Source of the DNA: Sugiyamaella lignohabitans
Lineage: Eukaryota > Ascomycota > Dipodascomycetes > Dipodascales > Trichomonascaceae
Direction of reading: 5' to 3'
Length of the DNA stretch: 64,000 nucleotides
Assembly (NCBI RefSeq): GCF_001640025.1
Contig: NC_031672.1
Location: forward strand, 3,534,001 to 3,598,000
This document shows positions 19,776-30,630 of the stretch, piece by piece (position 1 is the stretch's first letter; every line of letters begins with the position of its first letter). A program made the translations under genes and the position numbers. The notes below the pieces were generated by a model that saw only the letters and a list, made by a program, of their open reading frames with translations, did not search any database and was not told the origin of the DNA.

Positions 19776-21593
19776 ATGGTCAAGGGAAACGTGATTGCCA
19801 TTTCGAACCGGCTGCCTGTGACTATCAAACGCAATGAGGACGGCACCTACAAGTACAACATGTCCTCTGGCGGTCTGGTCACAGCGCTCTCGGGTCTCAA
19901 AAAGTCGACCAATTTCAAATGGTTTGGTTGGGCAGGTAGGTAGCTTTGGGTGCGGGGTGTGCCTCCGGCGGCTGGGGCTGCGCCCCAGACCCCCCGGCTC
20001 CTCTCGCTGCGCTCGAGTCGTTGCGTCGGGCTGTGGTACCTTTCTGGGGGGTGGTATTGCGTGGATAAATACTCTAAGAGTTGGGAATCAGTTAGACTCT
20101 TCAGGGGTACCACACGCAACGACTCGCGAAGCGAGGAACCAGGGTGTCTGGGACACAGCCCCAGCCTCTAGGCATGCGACCCACACGTATTTCCACAGAA
20201 ACACCGAGCACCGACTCGAGCGAAGCGAGAGGAGCCACGGGGTCTGGGGCGGAGCCCCAGCCGCCGGAGGCAGCAGTGACAAGAGACTAACAGAGTAGGA
20301 CACGAGATCCCGTTAGAGGACCAGGCTCGTGTGACGAGGGATTTGGAGGAGAAGTTCAGCTGTATCCCGGTGTATTTGAGCGACGAGCTGGCGGATCTTC
20401 ATTATAATGGGTTCAGTAACTCGATTTTGTGGCCGTTATTTCACTATCATCCAGGTGAGATGAATTTCGATGATGTCGCTTGGGAGGCTTATTGTAAAGC
20501 GAATAAGAAGTTTGCCGAGATTGTGGCTGACTATGTTCAGGAAGGAGATCTTGTTTGGGTGCATGATTATCATTTGATGCTGTTGCCTCAGATGCTGAGA
20601 GACGAGATGGCCAGGCGAAGACAACAGAAAGAGTCTGCCGAGGCATTCAAATTGTCGATTGGATTCTTCCTTCACACGCCATTCCCTAGTTCGGAGATTT
20701 ATAGAGTGTTGCCAGTTCGTAAGGAGATTCTTTTGGGAGTGTTACAATGTGATTTGGTGGGATTCCACACCTACGACTATGCTCGACACTTTTTATCGTC
20801 GGTGTCACGGATATTGCATATAAACCCGTCTCATAACGGAGTCACTATTGATGGTCGCAATGTGACGGTTGGTGCGTTCCCAATAGGTATTGACGCCGAC
20901 TCGTTTATTAACGGGCTTAAACAGCCGGATGTACAAGCTCGTATTGATACTTTGGAGAAGAAGTTTGGCGACACAAAGATCATTGTTGGCGTAGACCGTC
21001 TGGATTATATTAAAGGAGTTCCGCAAAAGTTCCATGCATTTGAAATTTTTCTGGAAGAGCACCCCGAGTGGATTGGAAAGGTCGTTTTTGTGCAAGTGGC
21101 TGTGCCGTCTCGTCAGGATGTCGAGGAGTACCAGAATCTACGGGCCGTTGTGAACGAGTTAGTAGGTCGCATCAACGGCAAATTTGGCAGTGTCGAGTTC
21201 ACCCCGATCCACTTTTTGCACAAGAGCATTGATTTCAAGGAACTGATTTCCCTGTATGCTGTGAGTGATGTGTGTCTGGTGAGCAGTACTCGAGACGGCA
21301 TGAACCTCGTGTCGTACGAGTATGTAGCATGTCAAGAGAAGAAGAACGGAGCGCTCATTCTGTCCGAGTTCACCGGAGCAGCCCAATCACTGAACGGCAG
21401 TATCATCGTCAATCCTTGGAACACGGACGAGATGTCCACAGCCATTGTCGACGCGCTGACCATGTCCGAGGAAAAGCGCCGCGTCAACCACCAGAAGCTG
21501 CTCAAGTACGTTTCCAAATACACGGCGGCCTTCTGGGGAGACAACTTCGTCAGCGAGCTGGAAAAAATCAGCGAAGCCACACCCTCATCCTGA
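19776..21593 (+). CDS. TPS1: Trehalose-6-phosphate synthase, two exons (19776-19935, 20299-21593)
   Basis: Makes trehalose-6-phosphate from UDP-glucose and glucose-6-phosphate (GT20), the first step of trehalose synthesis and a brake on glycolytic influx. The spliced product is 484 residues, normal for Tps1. Exon 1 covers MVKGNVIAISNRLPVTI (the N-terminal G6P/UDP-glucose loop) to GWA; a 363-nt intron (donor GTAGGT, branch ACTAAC, acceptor AGAGTAG) joins to HEIPLEDQARV. Family blocks include HYHPGEMNFDDVAWEAY, WVHDYHLMLLP, FLHTPFPSSEIYR, VGVDRLDYIKG and STRDGMNLVSYEY. The first AG after the branch point (CTAACAG) is skipped. The intron holds three fold-back arms. It is convergent with TRP2. 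Confidence 0.96.
19961..20271. repeat. Three fold-back arms filling the TPS1 intron (+, -, -)
   Basis: Forward arm 19961-20020 starts 25 nt after the donor; a degenerate reverse arm is at 20120-20173; a clean reverse arm 20212-20271 ends 27 nt before the acceptor. In the degenerate arm the central stem survives with a G-U pair (CTGGG..., read as CTGGGACACAGCCCCAG). Confidence 0.93.
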
Positions 21594-21645
21594 CCTTTCC
21601 GCTTTTTTTATTTATAATATACTGAGATCTTGTTACTGGGGACAT

Positions 21646-21816
21646 GCCTCCGGCGGCTGGGGCTCCGCCCCAGACCCCGCTGCTCCTCTCGCTGCGCTCG
21701 AGTCGAGGCTGGGAGGTGTCCAGAAAGTCGGGTTTCTTGCTTTAACCCCCCACGCTCGACTCGAGCGGAGCGAGAGGAGCAGCGGGGTCTGGGGCTGAGC
21801 CCCAGCCGCCGGAGGC
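21646..21816. repeat. Inverted pair of fold-back arms between TPS1 and TRP2
   Basis: Forward arm 21646-21705 and reverse arm 21757-21816, with a 51-nt spacer. The palindrome continues outward: GGGGACAT before the left arm matches ATGTCCCC after the right arm. It occupies the 3'-3' spacer between the two convergent genes and could act in transcript-end formation (inference). Confidence 0.95.
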
Positions 21817-21854
21817 ATGTCCCCCCTCAGAAAATGTACAGGTGATAGATTAGT

Positions 21855-23420
21855 CTATGAAGAAGCGGTTTTAGCGGCCCAGATTCTCTCGGCCTCTTCG
21901 AGACAGTGTCTGTTGGCACGCATTTTGTTGATGGTCTCGATGTACTCGTCGTAGGAGTCCGAGTTGTAGACGATGCCGCCGCCTGCTTGAAGGTATGCGG
22001 TGCCGTCTTTGACGAGCATGGTTCGGAGAGCGATGCAGGTGTCCATGGACTCGGACTCGTAGCCCCAGTGGCCCACGGCTCCGGCGTAGACTCCGCGACG
22101 TTCTTTCTCGAGCTCGCCAATGAGCTCCATGGCTCGCACTTTGGGTGCTCCAGACACGGTTCCGGCAGGGAATACCGACCGGAAAGCGTCGAATCGCGTC
22201 TTGTCAGGACGCAAAACTCCCGACACTTGTGACACCAAATGAATAACATGCGAGAATCGCTCGACTGTCATCAAACGGTCAACAGATGACGACACAGGAT
22301 CACACACCCGGTTGATATCGTTACGGGCAAGGTCGACCAGCATCACATGTTCAGCACGATCTTTCTGTGATGATAACAAGGTAGCAGCAAGTTGGTCGTC
22401 CTCGTCAGCAGTCTTGCCTCTCTTGACAGTACCAGCAATTGGATGGGTGATAATGCGACCCTTATCGGATTTAACTAGCAGTTCAGGCGATGCACCTACA
22501 ATCTGGAAGTCAATGAAATCCACGTAAAACAGGTATGGAGACGGGTTGACAGTACGCAGGTGTCTATAAATATTGAAAGCATGCAAGTCAGTAGGATGGG
22601 CCACTCGTTGTGAAGGCACGGCCTGGAAAATATCACCCTTCAAAATATGTTCTTTCAGAGCAGTGACATGACCCTCATAACCCTCTTGTCCAATATTGGA
22701 CTTGTAGATATCGTTAGGAGTCACTTTAGGCTGTGGAGGTTGGAAATCGTCCGTCGATTGTAACTTGGTAATGACATCGGAAATAATGGCAAAACTGTCG
22801 TTATAAGCTTTGGCGATATCAAACGAGTCTCTCTGGTCATCAGGAATGTGAATATTGTGAATGACTTGGATTCTCTGGAAAACATTATCAAACGCAACAA
22901 TAGTATCGAACAGCATAAGAGCCGACTCGGGAACTCCTAATGGATCAGCCAGATCTCTCTTGGTACGAGGTTCGAAATACTTGATACAGTCGTATGAGAT
23001 ATAACCCACGGCACCTCCAGAGAGATTGGGCAATACAGAGTCCTTCTTGGCCTGTCTATATGGCTTTAACTCGTTCTCGAGTTCGGTCAAAGGGTCGACA
23101 TCAGGACCGAATCCATTACCAGTTTTCAGGATTTTCCTGGGATTCACGCCAATAAACGAGTACCTGTCGAGTTTCTCGCCTCCAATAGCACTTTCAAATA
23201 AAAACGACGCAGTAGGAGGTCGGGCCTTGTCGCCTGGACGGGCCAGTTTGAGGTATGCCTGGTGTGGAGTCAAAGCATCTGCCAAGATAAACGAGAATAC
23301 CGGGTAGGTATTAGGAGGAAGAGGCGACTCCTCAGTTGACTGCTGCTGACGAGCAACGTCCTCATCAGCCTTGATACTGGCTTTCAGCCCGTCTAAAGAC
23401 GGTTGCAACTCGATAGCCAT
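21855..23420 (-). CDS. TRP2: Anthranilate synthase component I
   Basis: Converts chorismate and ammonia (from the glutamine amidotransferase partner, Trp3) to anthranilate, the first committed tryptophan step. 521 residues, single exon, ATG start at 23420. The N-terminal regulatory domain includes SFLFESAIGGEKLDRYSF, the equivalent of the LLES tryptophan-feedback motif (here LFES). The catalytic chorismate-binding domain has GDIFQAVPSQR, PSPYLFYVDF, GASPELLVK, HPIAGTVKRG, DLARNDINRVC, FPAGTVSGAPKVRAMELI and QAGGGIVYNSD. Two Gcn4-like sites lie upstream at 23770-23776 and 23796-23801. Confidence 0.97.
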   Translation of the reverse strand: MAIELQPSLDGLKASIKADEDVARQQQSTEESPLPPNTYPVFSFILADALTPHQAYLKLARPGDKARPPTASFLFESAIGGEKLDRYSFIGVNPRKILKTGNGFGPDVDPLTELENELKPYRQAKKDSVLPNLSGGAVGYISYDCIKYFEPRTKRDLADPLGVPESALMLFDTIVAFDNVFQRIQVIHNIHIPDDQRDSFDIAKAYNDSFAIISDVITKLQSTDDFQPPQPKVTPNDIYKSNIGQEGYEGHVTALKEHILKGDIFQAVPSQRVAHPTDLHAFNIYRHLRTVNPSPYLFYVDFIDFQIVGASPELLVKSDKGRIITHPIAGTVKRGKTADEDDQLAATLLSSQKDRAEHVMLVDLARNDINRVCDPVSSSVDRLMTVERFSHVIHLVSQVSGVLRPDKTRFDAFRSVFPAGTVSGAPKVRAMELIGELEKERRGVYAGAVGHWGYESESMDTCIALRTMLVKDGTAYLQAGGGIVYNSDSYDEYIETINKMRANRHCLEEAERIWAAKTASS

Positions 23421-23769
23421 GGTACTACCACTCCAAGAATATGAGTATGAATGTGAATACTAAGTTCTAGTCCCTGAATAATCACAGACACTAATCCAAC
23501 CAATGATCTAATCTACGCAATTCGGATCACAAGCCAGTTGAACAATATCAACAAAAACAACCAAACGACGGAAGACACAAAAATCCACTGGACAGAATGA
23601 ATCAATCAGTCAATCAATGTCGAGTTGAAATCACCAAGCAATTGCACTCAAAAAACAATTCAAAAAGACCAAACCAAAACCTGATCAAAATAAACTGTCA
23701 CACTGAAAATCCCAAAATTCAAAAAAAGTTTCCAAACAAAAAAAAAGGATCCTTTTCGTTTCAAAACGC

Positions 23770-23801
23770 TGACTCAATGACACACTCTCACAGTCTGACT
23801 C
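23770..23801. promoter_or_regulatory. Gcn4-like sites upstream of TRP2
   Basis: TGACTCA at 23770-23776 is an exact Gcn4 consensus, and TGACTC at 23796-23801 is a near match. They are about 350-380 bp upstream of the TRP2 ATG, which fits general amino-acid control. Binding is inferred. Confidence 0.5.
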
Positions 23802-23941
23802 TTGAAATGAATCACGGACCGCCAATCTTATTCCCGTGCATGAGATGCGATCACCTGAAAAATATCCCAACCCCCCTAGCCCACCCCTGCACGGCGCTAC
23901 CACTCTCCCCCGCATATCCAGAGGGGTTCTCAGGGGGGTCT

Positions 23942-24180
23942 GCCTCCGGCGGCTGGGGCTCCGCCCCAGACCCTGGTTGCTCCTCTCGCTACGCTCGAGT
24001 CGGGCGTGGGGCTGTGAGGGAAGTCCTAGTTTCCAGTGGGTTTGATTCCCTGAGGTTTAATCTGGCCTAAAGTCACGTGATCCCAACACCCAAACCCCCG
24101 CTGGCAGGCCCCCGACGCCCGACTCGAGCGTAGCGAGAGGAGCAACCAGGGTCTGGGGCGGAGCCCCAGCCGCCGGAGGC
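23942..24180. repeat. Inverted pair of fold-back arms, 117-nt spacer
   Basis: Forward arm 23942-24002 and reverse arm 24120-24180, both CTCGAG type with CCCTGGTTGC in place of CCCCGTGGC. Flanks are GGGGGGTCT on the left and AAATCCCCCC on the right. Located between the divergent TRP2 and PTC2/3 genes. Confidence 0.94.
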
Positions 24181-24349
24181 AAATCCCCCCCCTGCCGAGC
24201 CAGGCGGCCTTGGCGCGGGCGCGGGTGTGGAGTGCAGAGGTGTTCAGGAGACCGATTGCTCCCAACGGCAAGTGCCCCGCAGAAACAGGAGGCAGCAGCG
24301 GCAGCCGCTAGGGTGGCCGAGTGGGGTTGGTTGGTGGAAATTGACCTCC

Positions 24350-24430
24350 CTGGGAGGGCAGCCTGGGAGGGCAGCAGCAGCGGCAGGAACAGAAGCGGCA
24401 GGAACAGAAGCGGCAGGCAGCAGGAGCAGG
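24350..24430. repeat. Short tandem repeats (CTGGGAGGGCAG and GGCAGGAACAGAAGC)
   Basis: Two units of 12 bp (CTGGGAGGGCAG) are followed by two to three units of a 15-bp word (GGCAGGAACAGAAGC). Not coding: all frames here lack homology. Confidence 0.7.
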
Positions 24431-24674
24431 AGGATAGCCATGGGCTGGGGAGGGAGGGAGAGGGCGGCGGGGGAGACAGACGCACCAGTGCCGGTCGGTC
24501 TGTAGGGGGAGGGGTTCGGTTGACATCGCATTTCCACAATTTTTTCTCCAATAACAAGCAAACGCAGACGACTCTACGCGACTTTTTTTGAATCAACTGC
24601 CGGCCATTGACCACGCAATCTGACTGTTTTGCCGGATTCCTATTCCCACCATCGGATCCCATCCTCCGATACCC

Positions 24675-24682
24675 TATAAATA
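24675..24682 (+). promoter_or_regulatory. TATA box of the PTC2/3 gene
   Basis: CTATAAATA in a CCC...CCAG context, about 450 bp upstream of the ATG. The leader between contains GCCA/GTCA tetranucleotide repeats (24729-24760). Confidence 0.5.
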
Positions 24683-25126
24683 CCAGATTTGTTCCGCTGG
24701 GACAAACCTGTCTCGTTCATAATCAGCCGCCAGCCAGCCAGTCAGCCAGTCAGTCAGCAGGACCCGTTTCCTAGCCTTTTCCTGCACATAATCTTTCTTT
24801 AGTGAGAAATTTTGAATTTAACTTTGGACTGTTAAGGACGCTAATTTGCATCTGCTCCTTCCACCAAACCCAAGTTCAATTTTTTCTTCCTGTCAACCAC
24901 GTCCGTCTGGTCGAATCACCGCCAACTGCACGTACCTCGTCACTCGAATTGAACCCACTGTCTCGAGTCATTGACCAGTCAGTGAATTACTAACGAGAAA
25001 AACCAATCGATCGAGCAAATTGCACGAACCGTGTCACATCCATCCCGTGGATTCTCAACAAAAAAACACCCCCACTGACCACTTCTCAGTGACACCAATC
25101 TAACTACCAACCCACACGAAAAAACA

Positions 25127-26849
25127 ATGGGCCAGATCTTGTCACAGCCCGTGACGGAAAAAGTGAGTATTTCGCGGGCCGGAGGGTGCCTCCGGCGGCT
25201 GGGGCTGCGCCCCAAACCCCCTAGCTCCTCTCGCTGCGCTCGAGTCGGGCGTCGGCGGTGCCAGACACGCCGGAATTCTCCTGCGAAGTAGGAGCTACGG
25301 GGTCTGAGGCAGAGTCCCAGCCGCCGGAGGTACTCTCCCCACCCCGAATTGTGCCCCTCGGTGCGAAAAAACTCCTGCGAAGCAGGAGCCACGGGGTCTG
25401 GGGCAGAGCCCCAGCCGCCGGAGGCACGATTCCCCTCCCCCAGGACTGGAGAGCTAACAGGAGTAGTTTTCAGAGACCGGCGAAGATGACCGGCTGTATT
25501 ATGGACTGTCGTCGATGCAGGGTTGGCGTGTGACTATGGAGGACTCGCACGCCACTATTTTGGATCTCAAGCAGTTTGCGAATAAGAAGAGCATCGGGTC
25601 AGAAAGTGGCGGCGCCAGTGGTTCCGCGTCTGGCAGCGTGCCCGACGAGAAAGTATCGTTTTTCGCTGTTTATGATGGCCATGGAGGCGATCGGGTAGCA
25701 CTTTTTTCGGGCGAAAATGTACACAAAATTATTGCTCGTCAAGCCACGTTTGATCGTGGTGAGTATGGCCAGGCAATCAAGGACGGCTTTTTGAGCACCG
25801 ATAGAGCTATTTTAGAAGAGGGCAATGTCGACTCGTCGGGCTGTGCCGCTACTTCTGCTATTGTCACTGATAAGAGTATCATTGTTGGTAATGCTGGTGA
25901 TTCGCGTACTGTATTGGGAGTCAAGGGTATTGCTAAACCTCTTTCTTTTGATCACAAACCTCAGAACGAGGGCGAAAAAGCCCGTATTTGTGCTGCTGGT
26001 GGTTATGTAGACGTTGGACGTGTTAATGGAAACCTGGCTCTTTCACGAGCTATTGGCGATTTCGATTTCAAAAAGAGCGCCGATTTGCCTCCAGAAGAAC
26101 AAGTGGTTACTGCTTATCCAGATGTGTTAGAACACGAAATCACACCTGATGACGAGTTCTTAATTCTTGCTTGTGATGGTATTTGGGACTGTATGCATTC
26201 TCAACAAGTTGTGGAGTTTGTTCGACGAGGTATTGCTGCTAAACAACCTCTGGAACTTATTTGTGAAAACTTGATGGATAACTGTTTGGCTCCTGAGACT
26301 GATATGACCGGTATTGGATGTGATAATATGACTGTTATGATCATTGCATTACTAAATGGACAAACTAAAGAGGAATGGTATGAGACTGTTGCAGGTCGTG
26401 TAGCTCGTGGCGAGGGTCCTGTGGCTCCTGTATCCAGTGCTGAGATTAAAGGAAATCCTTTCAGTAATAGTCATAGTAACAATGGCCGATCCACTGATAA
26501 TGAGTATGGTTCTGGTTCAGGTGGTCGTGCTGGTTCTGCCGGTGGTAGTAGTTTGTCATCACTGGCTTTACAACAGCTTATGGGCCAAGTGCTGCCTAAT
26601 GGGTCATATGTGATCCAGTCGGATAACAGTAATGCATCTTCACTATTTGCTAATATGGGTTTGTCATTAACTGAAGAGGAAGACGACGATGATGACGAGG
26701 AAACCGGTGGATCGCGTTCAAAGGGTCATATTCAAGAACTTGACGATGACGATGAAGACGATGAAGACGATAAAATCGACGCCGACGACGACGACGACCA
26801 TGAACTCGCCAGTCATAATAGTAAAGTCGTAGAGGTCGAAGATGATTAG
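25127..26849 (+). CDS. PTC2: PP2C protein phosphatase Ptc2/Ptc3-like, two exons (25127-25162, 25467-26849)
   Basis: Mn/Mg-dependent Ser/Thr phosphatase of the type that damps HOG and DNA-damage checkpoint signalling. The spliced product is 472 residues. Exon 1 is only 12 codons (MGQILSQPVTEK); the Gly2 could be myristoylated. A 304-nt intron (donor GTGAGT, branch GCTAAC, acceptor GAGTAG) joins to FSETGEDDRLYYGLSSMQGW. Choosing TAG at 25466 keeps phase and length; a GAG acceptor at 25475 would also be in phase. Metal-binding motifs: MEDSH, FFAVYDGHGG, GNAGDSRTVL, VNGNLALSRAIGDF, LACDGIWD, GIGCDNMTVM. The C-terminus is a long Asp/Glu tail as in Ptc2/3. The intron holds three fold-back arms. Confidence 0.94.
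25188..25425. repeat. Three fold-back arms filling the PTC2/3 intron (+, -, -)
   Basis: Forward CTCGAG-type arm 25188-25247 starts 25 nt after the donor. Reverse hairpin-ended arms lie at 25278-25331 and 25372-25425; the last ends 41 nt before the acceptor. The middle arm has lost some stem pairs (TCTGAGGCAGAGTCCCAG). Confidence 0.93.
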
Positions 26850-27376
26850 ACCCACCAGTATTAAGCACCTAAAACCAGGGTTCCAGTGCACCAGAAATCA
26901 GTGTTCGCGAAGTGACTAACTTGGGCTTCTGACTGGGCTAAAAGAGATTTACCGCCCTTAATCCATTTTCCGCCTATTCTACTATTAATTATATTATCCT
27001 TGAATCACCAAAACAACCATGACTCATCTTTCCATTATCCATACACCCACCTGGCGCTGCAACTTGCTGTTGTGACCTGCATCCCTTCAGTCCTTGTTAG
27101 TATTCTCTTTTCCTGATTCTGGCCATGGGCTCTGTTCTGTGGTGTTTTTTTTATTGTGCTTACCCCTTCCGCCTGCCGACCCGTAAATATTAGAAATAAG
27201 TGCGTTACACACTTTTGCAGTTTCTCAAATATGTGATGACTTGTTGATGATGCTAATTTTCCTGTTTTGTTATTGTTTTGCTTTGTATTATTCGAACCGA
27301 TATGTATCTCTGTAATGATGTTTTTCGTTAAAGACTGTCTCGAGGCCCTGTCTCGCCATGTCTCTGTTAGAGCGCT
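26850..27376. other. Intergenic downstream of PTC2/3
   Basis: No gene recognised; AT-rich. The 180-residue reverse frame that crosses it has no homology and depends on the GC-rich repeat at 27377-27519. Confidence 0.45.
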
Positions 27377-27519
27377 GCCTCCGGCGGCTGGGGCTCCGCC
27401 CCAGACCCTGGTTGCTCCTCTCGCTGCGCTCGAGTCGTTTTCCCGCAGGCCACTCGCCACTAATCTCCTGCGAAGCAGGAGCAACCAGGGTCTGGGGCGG
27501 AGCCCCAGCCGCCGGAGGC
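27377..27519. repeat. Near-complete fold-back element, mixed arm types
   Basis: Forward CTCGAG-type arm 27377-27437, 27-nt spacer, reverse hairpin-ended arm 27465-27519. The GCCTCC ends face outward, and the right flank is ACTCCCC. Confidence 0.94.
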
Positions 27520-27785
27520 ACTCCCCTCTACCCCTAGCAGCAGCAGGTGGTGCTGGCAGGACCGTTGAGTGCTGCATTCAGACGTTGGTATCGTACATAC
27601 TATGCAAGAATATCATCCGCGCTACGCCCTATCTGTGTCATGACGATGCCAGTAGCAGCACTCCTTACTTTGGAAAAGATTGACTAATCAGTTTATTTCG
27701 TGGGTTCGATATTTGTTCCTGGACCTGCGTATCAACAAGGCGTGTTTATAGTTATTCCGAAGCCTGGAGACCTGTCTTGAGTTGT

Positions 27786-27847
27786 GCCTCCGGCGGCTGG
27801 GGCTCCACCCCAGACCCTGGTTGCTCCTCTCCCTGCGCTCGAGTAGT
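27786..27847 (+). repeat. Fold-back arm, single, CTCGAG type
   Basis: It begins GCCTCCGGCGGCTGGGGC, has one stem mismatch (CTCCACCCC) and ends GCGCTCGAGTAG. No partner is found downstream; it marks the left edge of a 6-kb element-free stretch. Confidence 0.88.
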
Positions 27848-30630
27848 TCACGCCACTGAATCGAATACTAGGTGATTGCCTTCAAATGGAGACATTAGTT
27901 TGGTCAATTCATCCTGGGAGTTCATTGTATGGGCTGAATCTGGAATAAACTAGTTGGATTCGACCACCTAAAGGTTTTAGTGAGGGAAACAGAAATTGCA
28001 CAAATCACCCTACAAAGCCATACGACCGGGCGGGAAAATACTACTGAATAGGGGATATTGGCCTGAATATTCATTTTAGATAGTTTATTGAATGACCAAC
28101 TCTACTGTCGCCTGGAAATGCTAATATTAATGGGTCATCTGGTGGCCATCTCGTGTTACCCGGTGAATAGAAAACAGCCATTCCTTGGATGCTTTTTGTA
28201 GATAAGCTATTTCACTTTGATTTTCGTGCCTCATACTTCACCCTTTAGATATACTTGTCCAAGGATATTAAGTTCTATAATACGAAGACGGCGTGTATTG
28301 TCCAGACTCCTACAACCAACTTTCTAGCCTACGAATTTCCTGGTATTACCCGGCATATCAATGTATTTAGACCTAAATATAATACGTACGTGGACTAGCA
28401 TTCAATGACCAAGGCATTCCGTATTATTTGCGACCAAACAAACATTGATCAGTTAAACGAAGCCCCACCTATAAAATAGTGAAAGGACTGGCTGAATAAG
28501 TGATCCATGATCATTTTCTGACCCGCTACTAGTCTGCTCTGAGGAAAATGGATATATTGCCTGGCCGGAAAATCGTAGTGTTTCACGTTTCCCGCAGTGC
28601 CTTCAAAAACATGGGTGAATCATCATTAAATTCATGAAAATATACCATTATTTACTTTAGATTTCTAGTGCATGATATCAAATAAATATCTATTTATTAT
28701 TTATTTTATTAATAAATGCCATGTTTTAAGTCATGAAATTAAAGGAAAACGGCCCAGCTGCTAATATTCGACTATAAGGTGACCATGTAAACGCCGGGTA
28801 ACAGTATCCCTGCCGTTGGCTTCCCTCCCAATAAAAAAAAAATAAGGAAGAGTTCTACCTTCAATCAACGACATTTTGCCCTCCATGAACTAACAAGACC
28901 ACATGTTTCCGGAGAGCTAAAAGTTGAACACGATCAGATGGGGGCTCTAATTTGAGGTATGAGACGTTCCATCCTGGACAGTTTATTGTGTGATGAAATA
29001 ATATCAACGGTGTGAGCTGGGAGTGTGATAGACCCATCAACAAGCTGTATTTTTCTATTTATGAGAATCCTCTATGAACCAGCACATGTTTCCGAACAGC
29101 TACAAGCTGAACACAGTCAGCTGACAACCCTACTTCGAGATATTAGTCGAGATTTTCATCCTGGACACTTTATTGATTTGAATTATTGATATTTAAAAGT
29201 GTAAGTTTTACCGGTGTTACCCGGTATCTGTCCCGATTCTGGCTTCCCAATTAGGAAGAATTCTATCCTCTATCAGCCACATTTGCCCTCTAAATATTGG
29301 CATTTCCAGCTGGCAGGGAGCCCGTGACGCCCCCCCCCCCCCCCAAGTTTCACGCCTGAATATTGGCATTTCCAGCTGGGAGTATGGATCCAGGATGAAT
29401 ATCTAGACTATCTCCAGCCGATCGTGCAGAGGATCTGGCATCGATGTAGATAACTCGACATGGGCTCGCCCGACTAATATCTGATTGTGCCGAGGATCTG
29501 GCATGGATGTAGATGACTCGACGTGTGCTTGCCCCACTACTATCTCCAGATGGTCGAATTCAATCAGTATTCATTTGGTATCAGACTCTTGATATTTCTT
29601 AACAAATCACTGAATTCCTCTGAGCAAGGAAAATTTAAATAAATAAATTTTGAATAAAAGAATAAAAATATTTCCCAAATCGTGAAATCGAGGGGTTACC
29701 CGGAGTATAAATTAGTAGTGCCGTAGCATTATTATATCTATCATGGGTCAGGTCATGAGTGGCCAGTCCAAAGTCCAGACTAATATCCTCAGCGGGTAGT
29801 ATACAATTAGCATTTACTGTCTTTTATATATAGGGATACTGATTAGAACAAAATATATCTTGCATGTAAACGCTATGTTCATGTAAGTAATCAAATGCTC
29901 AATATGGGCAGTTGAATGACCAGCTTACGAAGATATCTGTAGGGTGTAACAAATCTCACCAACTAGTGTCATTAATCGCAAGAACCGAGGTAATAAAAGC
30001 ATATATTGTTAAAACCATAATATAAAGTCATAAGTCTAAGTCTAGCTCTTGTTAATACTGATTTCTGTATAATTGCTCTCGGACCCTCCTCAGACATTCT
30101 ATGCCAAGTCAACTCAAGAGCGAGAAATTTCTGGCATAAAATGATTGATGGATTAGAAGCAAGTGTAATATTTCATATGTGATAAGATAATATTAAAGAG
30201 AAATAAAATAAATAATCTGATACTATCAACTCATTCAGTATATGATAACCACTACATGCATTATCGCTGCAACTGCCTGCATGTCCTATATCGCTATAGA
30301 TCAGCCCTCATCGCTGATCTCTACTCTAATCCCTGTCAAAGCGACCGAGCCCATGATAGTTTTGAATTTATCGAGTCACATCCCCTTATCAAAAATATAA
30401 TGGAATATCTTATCAGCTTTGATAACCTCCATAAGTATTCCTTAGTCGATTATCACGTGCTCAAGGCGATATTCCACGCGTCTGGCTCCCATCCCTGCAG
30501 TTGTTTCCCAACCCTATTTCAAGCATAATCTTTCCTACTTTCTACATAATCTTTGGCACAACAATATATATATGGGTGGCTTCGTTCGCCCCTCTCTTCC
30601 TCTTACTTATCACACTTCACATTCTCACAG
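27848..30630. other. Gene desert of diverged repeats with TTACCCGG words
   Basis: No protein or RNA gene recognised in 2.8 kb. The block at about 28794-28990 (CCGGGTAA, GGCTTCCC, GGAAGAGTTCTACC, TTTGCCCTC, CACATGTTTCCGGAGAGC, CATCCTGGACAGTTTATTG) recurs in parts at about 29075-29180 and 29217-29292. Five TTACCCGG/CCGGGTAA words (28156, 28346, 28794, 29217, 29695) sit here. AATATTGGCATTTCCAGCTGG occurs twice (about 29296 and 29352), flanking a run of 16 C at about 29329-29344. A 90-residue frame at 30256-30528 has an ATG but no recognisable homology. Confidence 0.55.
29417..29542. repeat. 63-bp tandem duplication
   Basis: Two adjacent copies share GAGGATCTGGCAT, GATGTAGAT.ACTCGAC and GCCC.ACTA, offset by 63 bp, with about 85% identity by eye. 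Confidence 0.75.

Noticed and set aside
24057..24662. 201-residue minus-strand frame, and similar frames at 19834-20298, 27035-27577, 48205-48630
   Set aside because: They exist because the GC-rich fold-back arms are stop-poor in several frames; no homology, and they share only the repeat-encoded stretch with one another.
30256..30528. 90-residue ATG frame in the gene desert
   Set aside because: No homology or supporting signals; length is within chance for this base composition.
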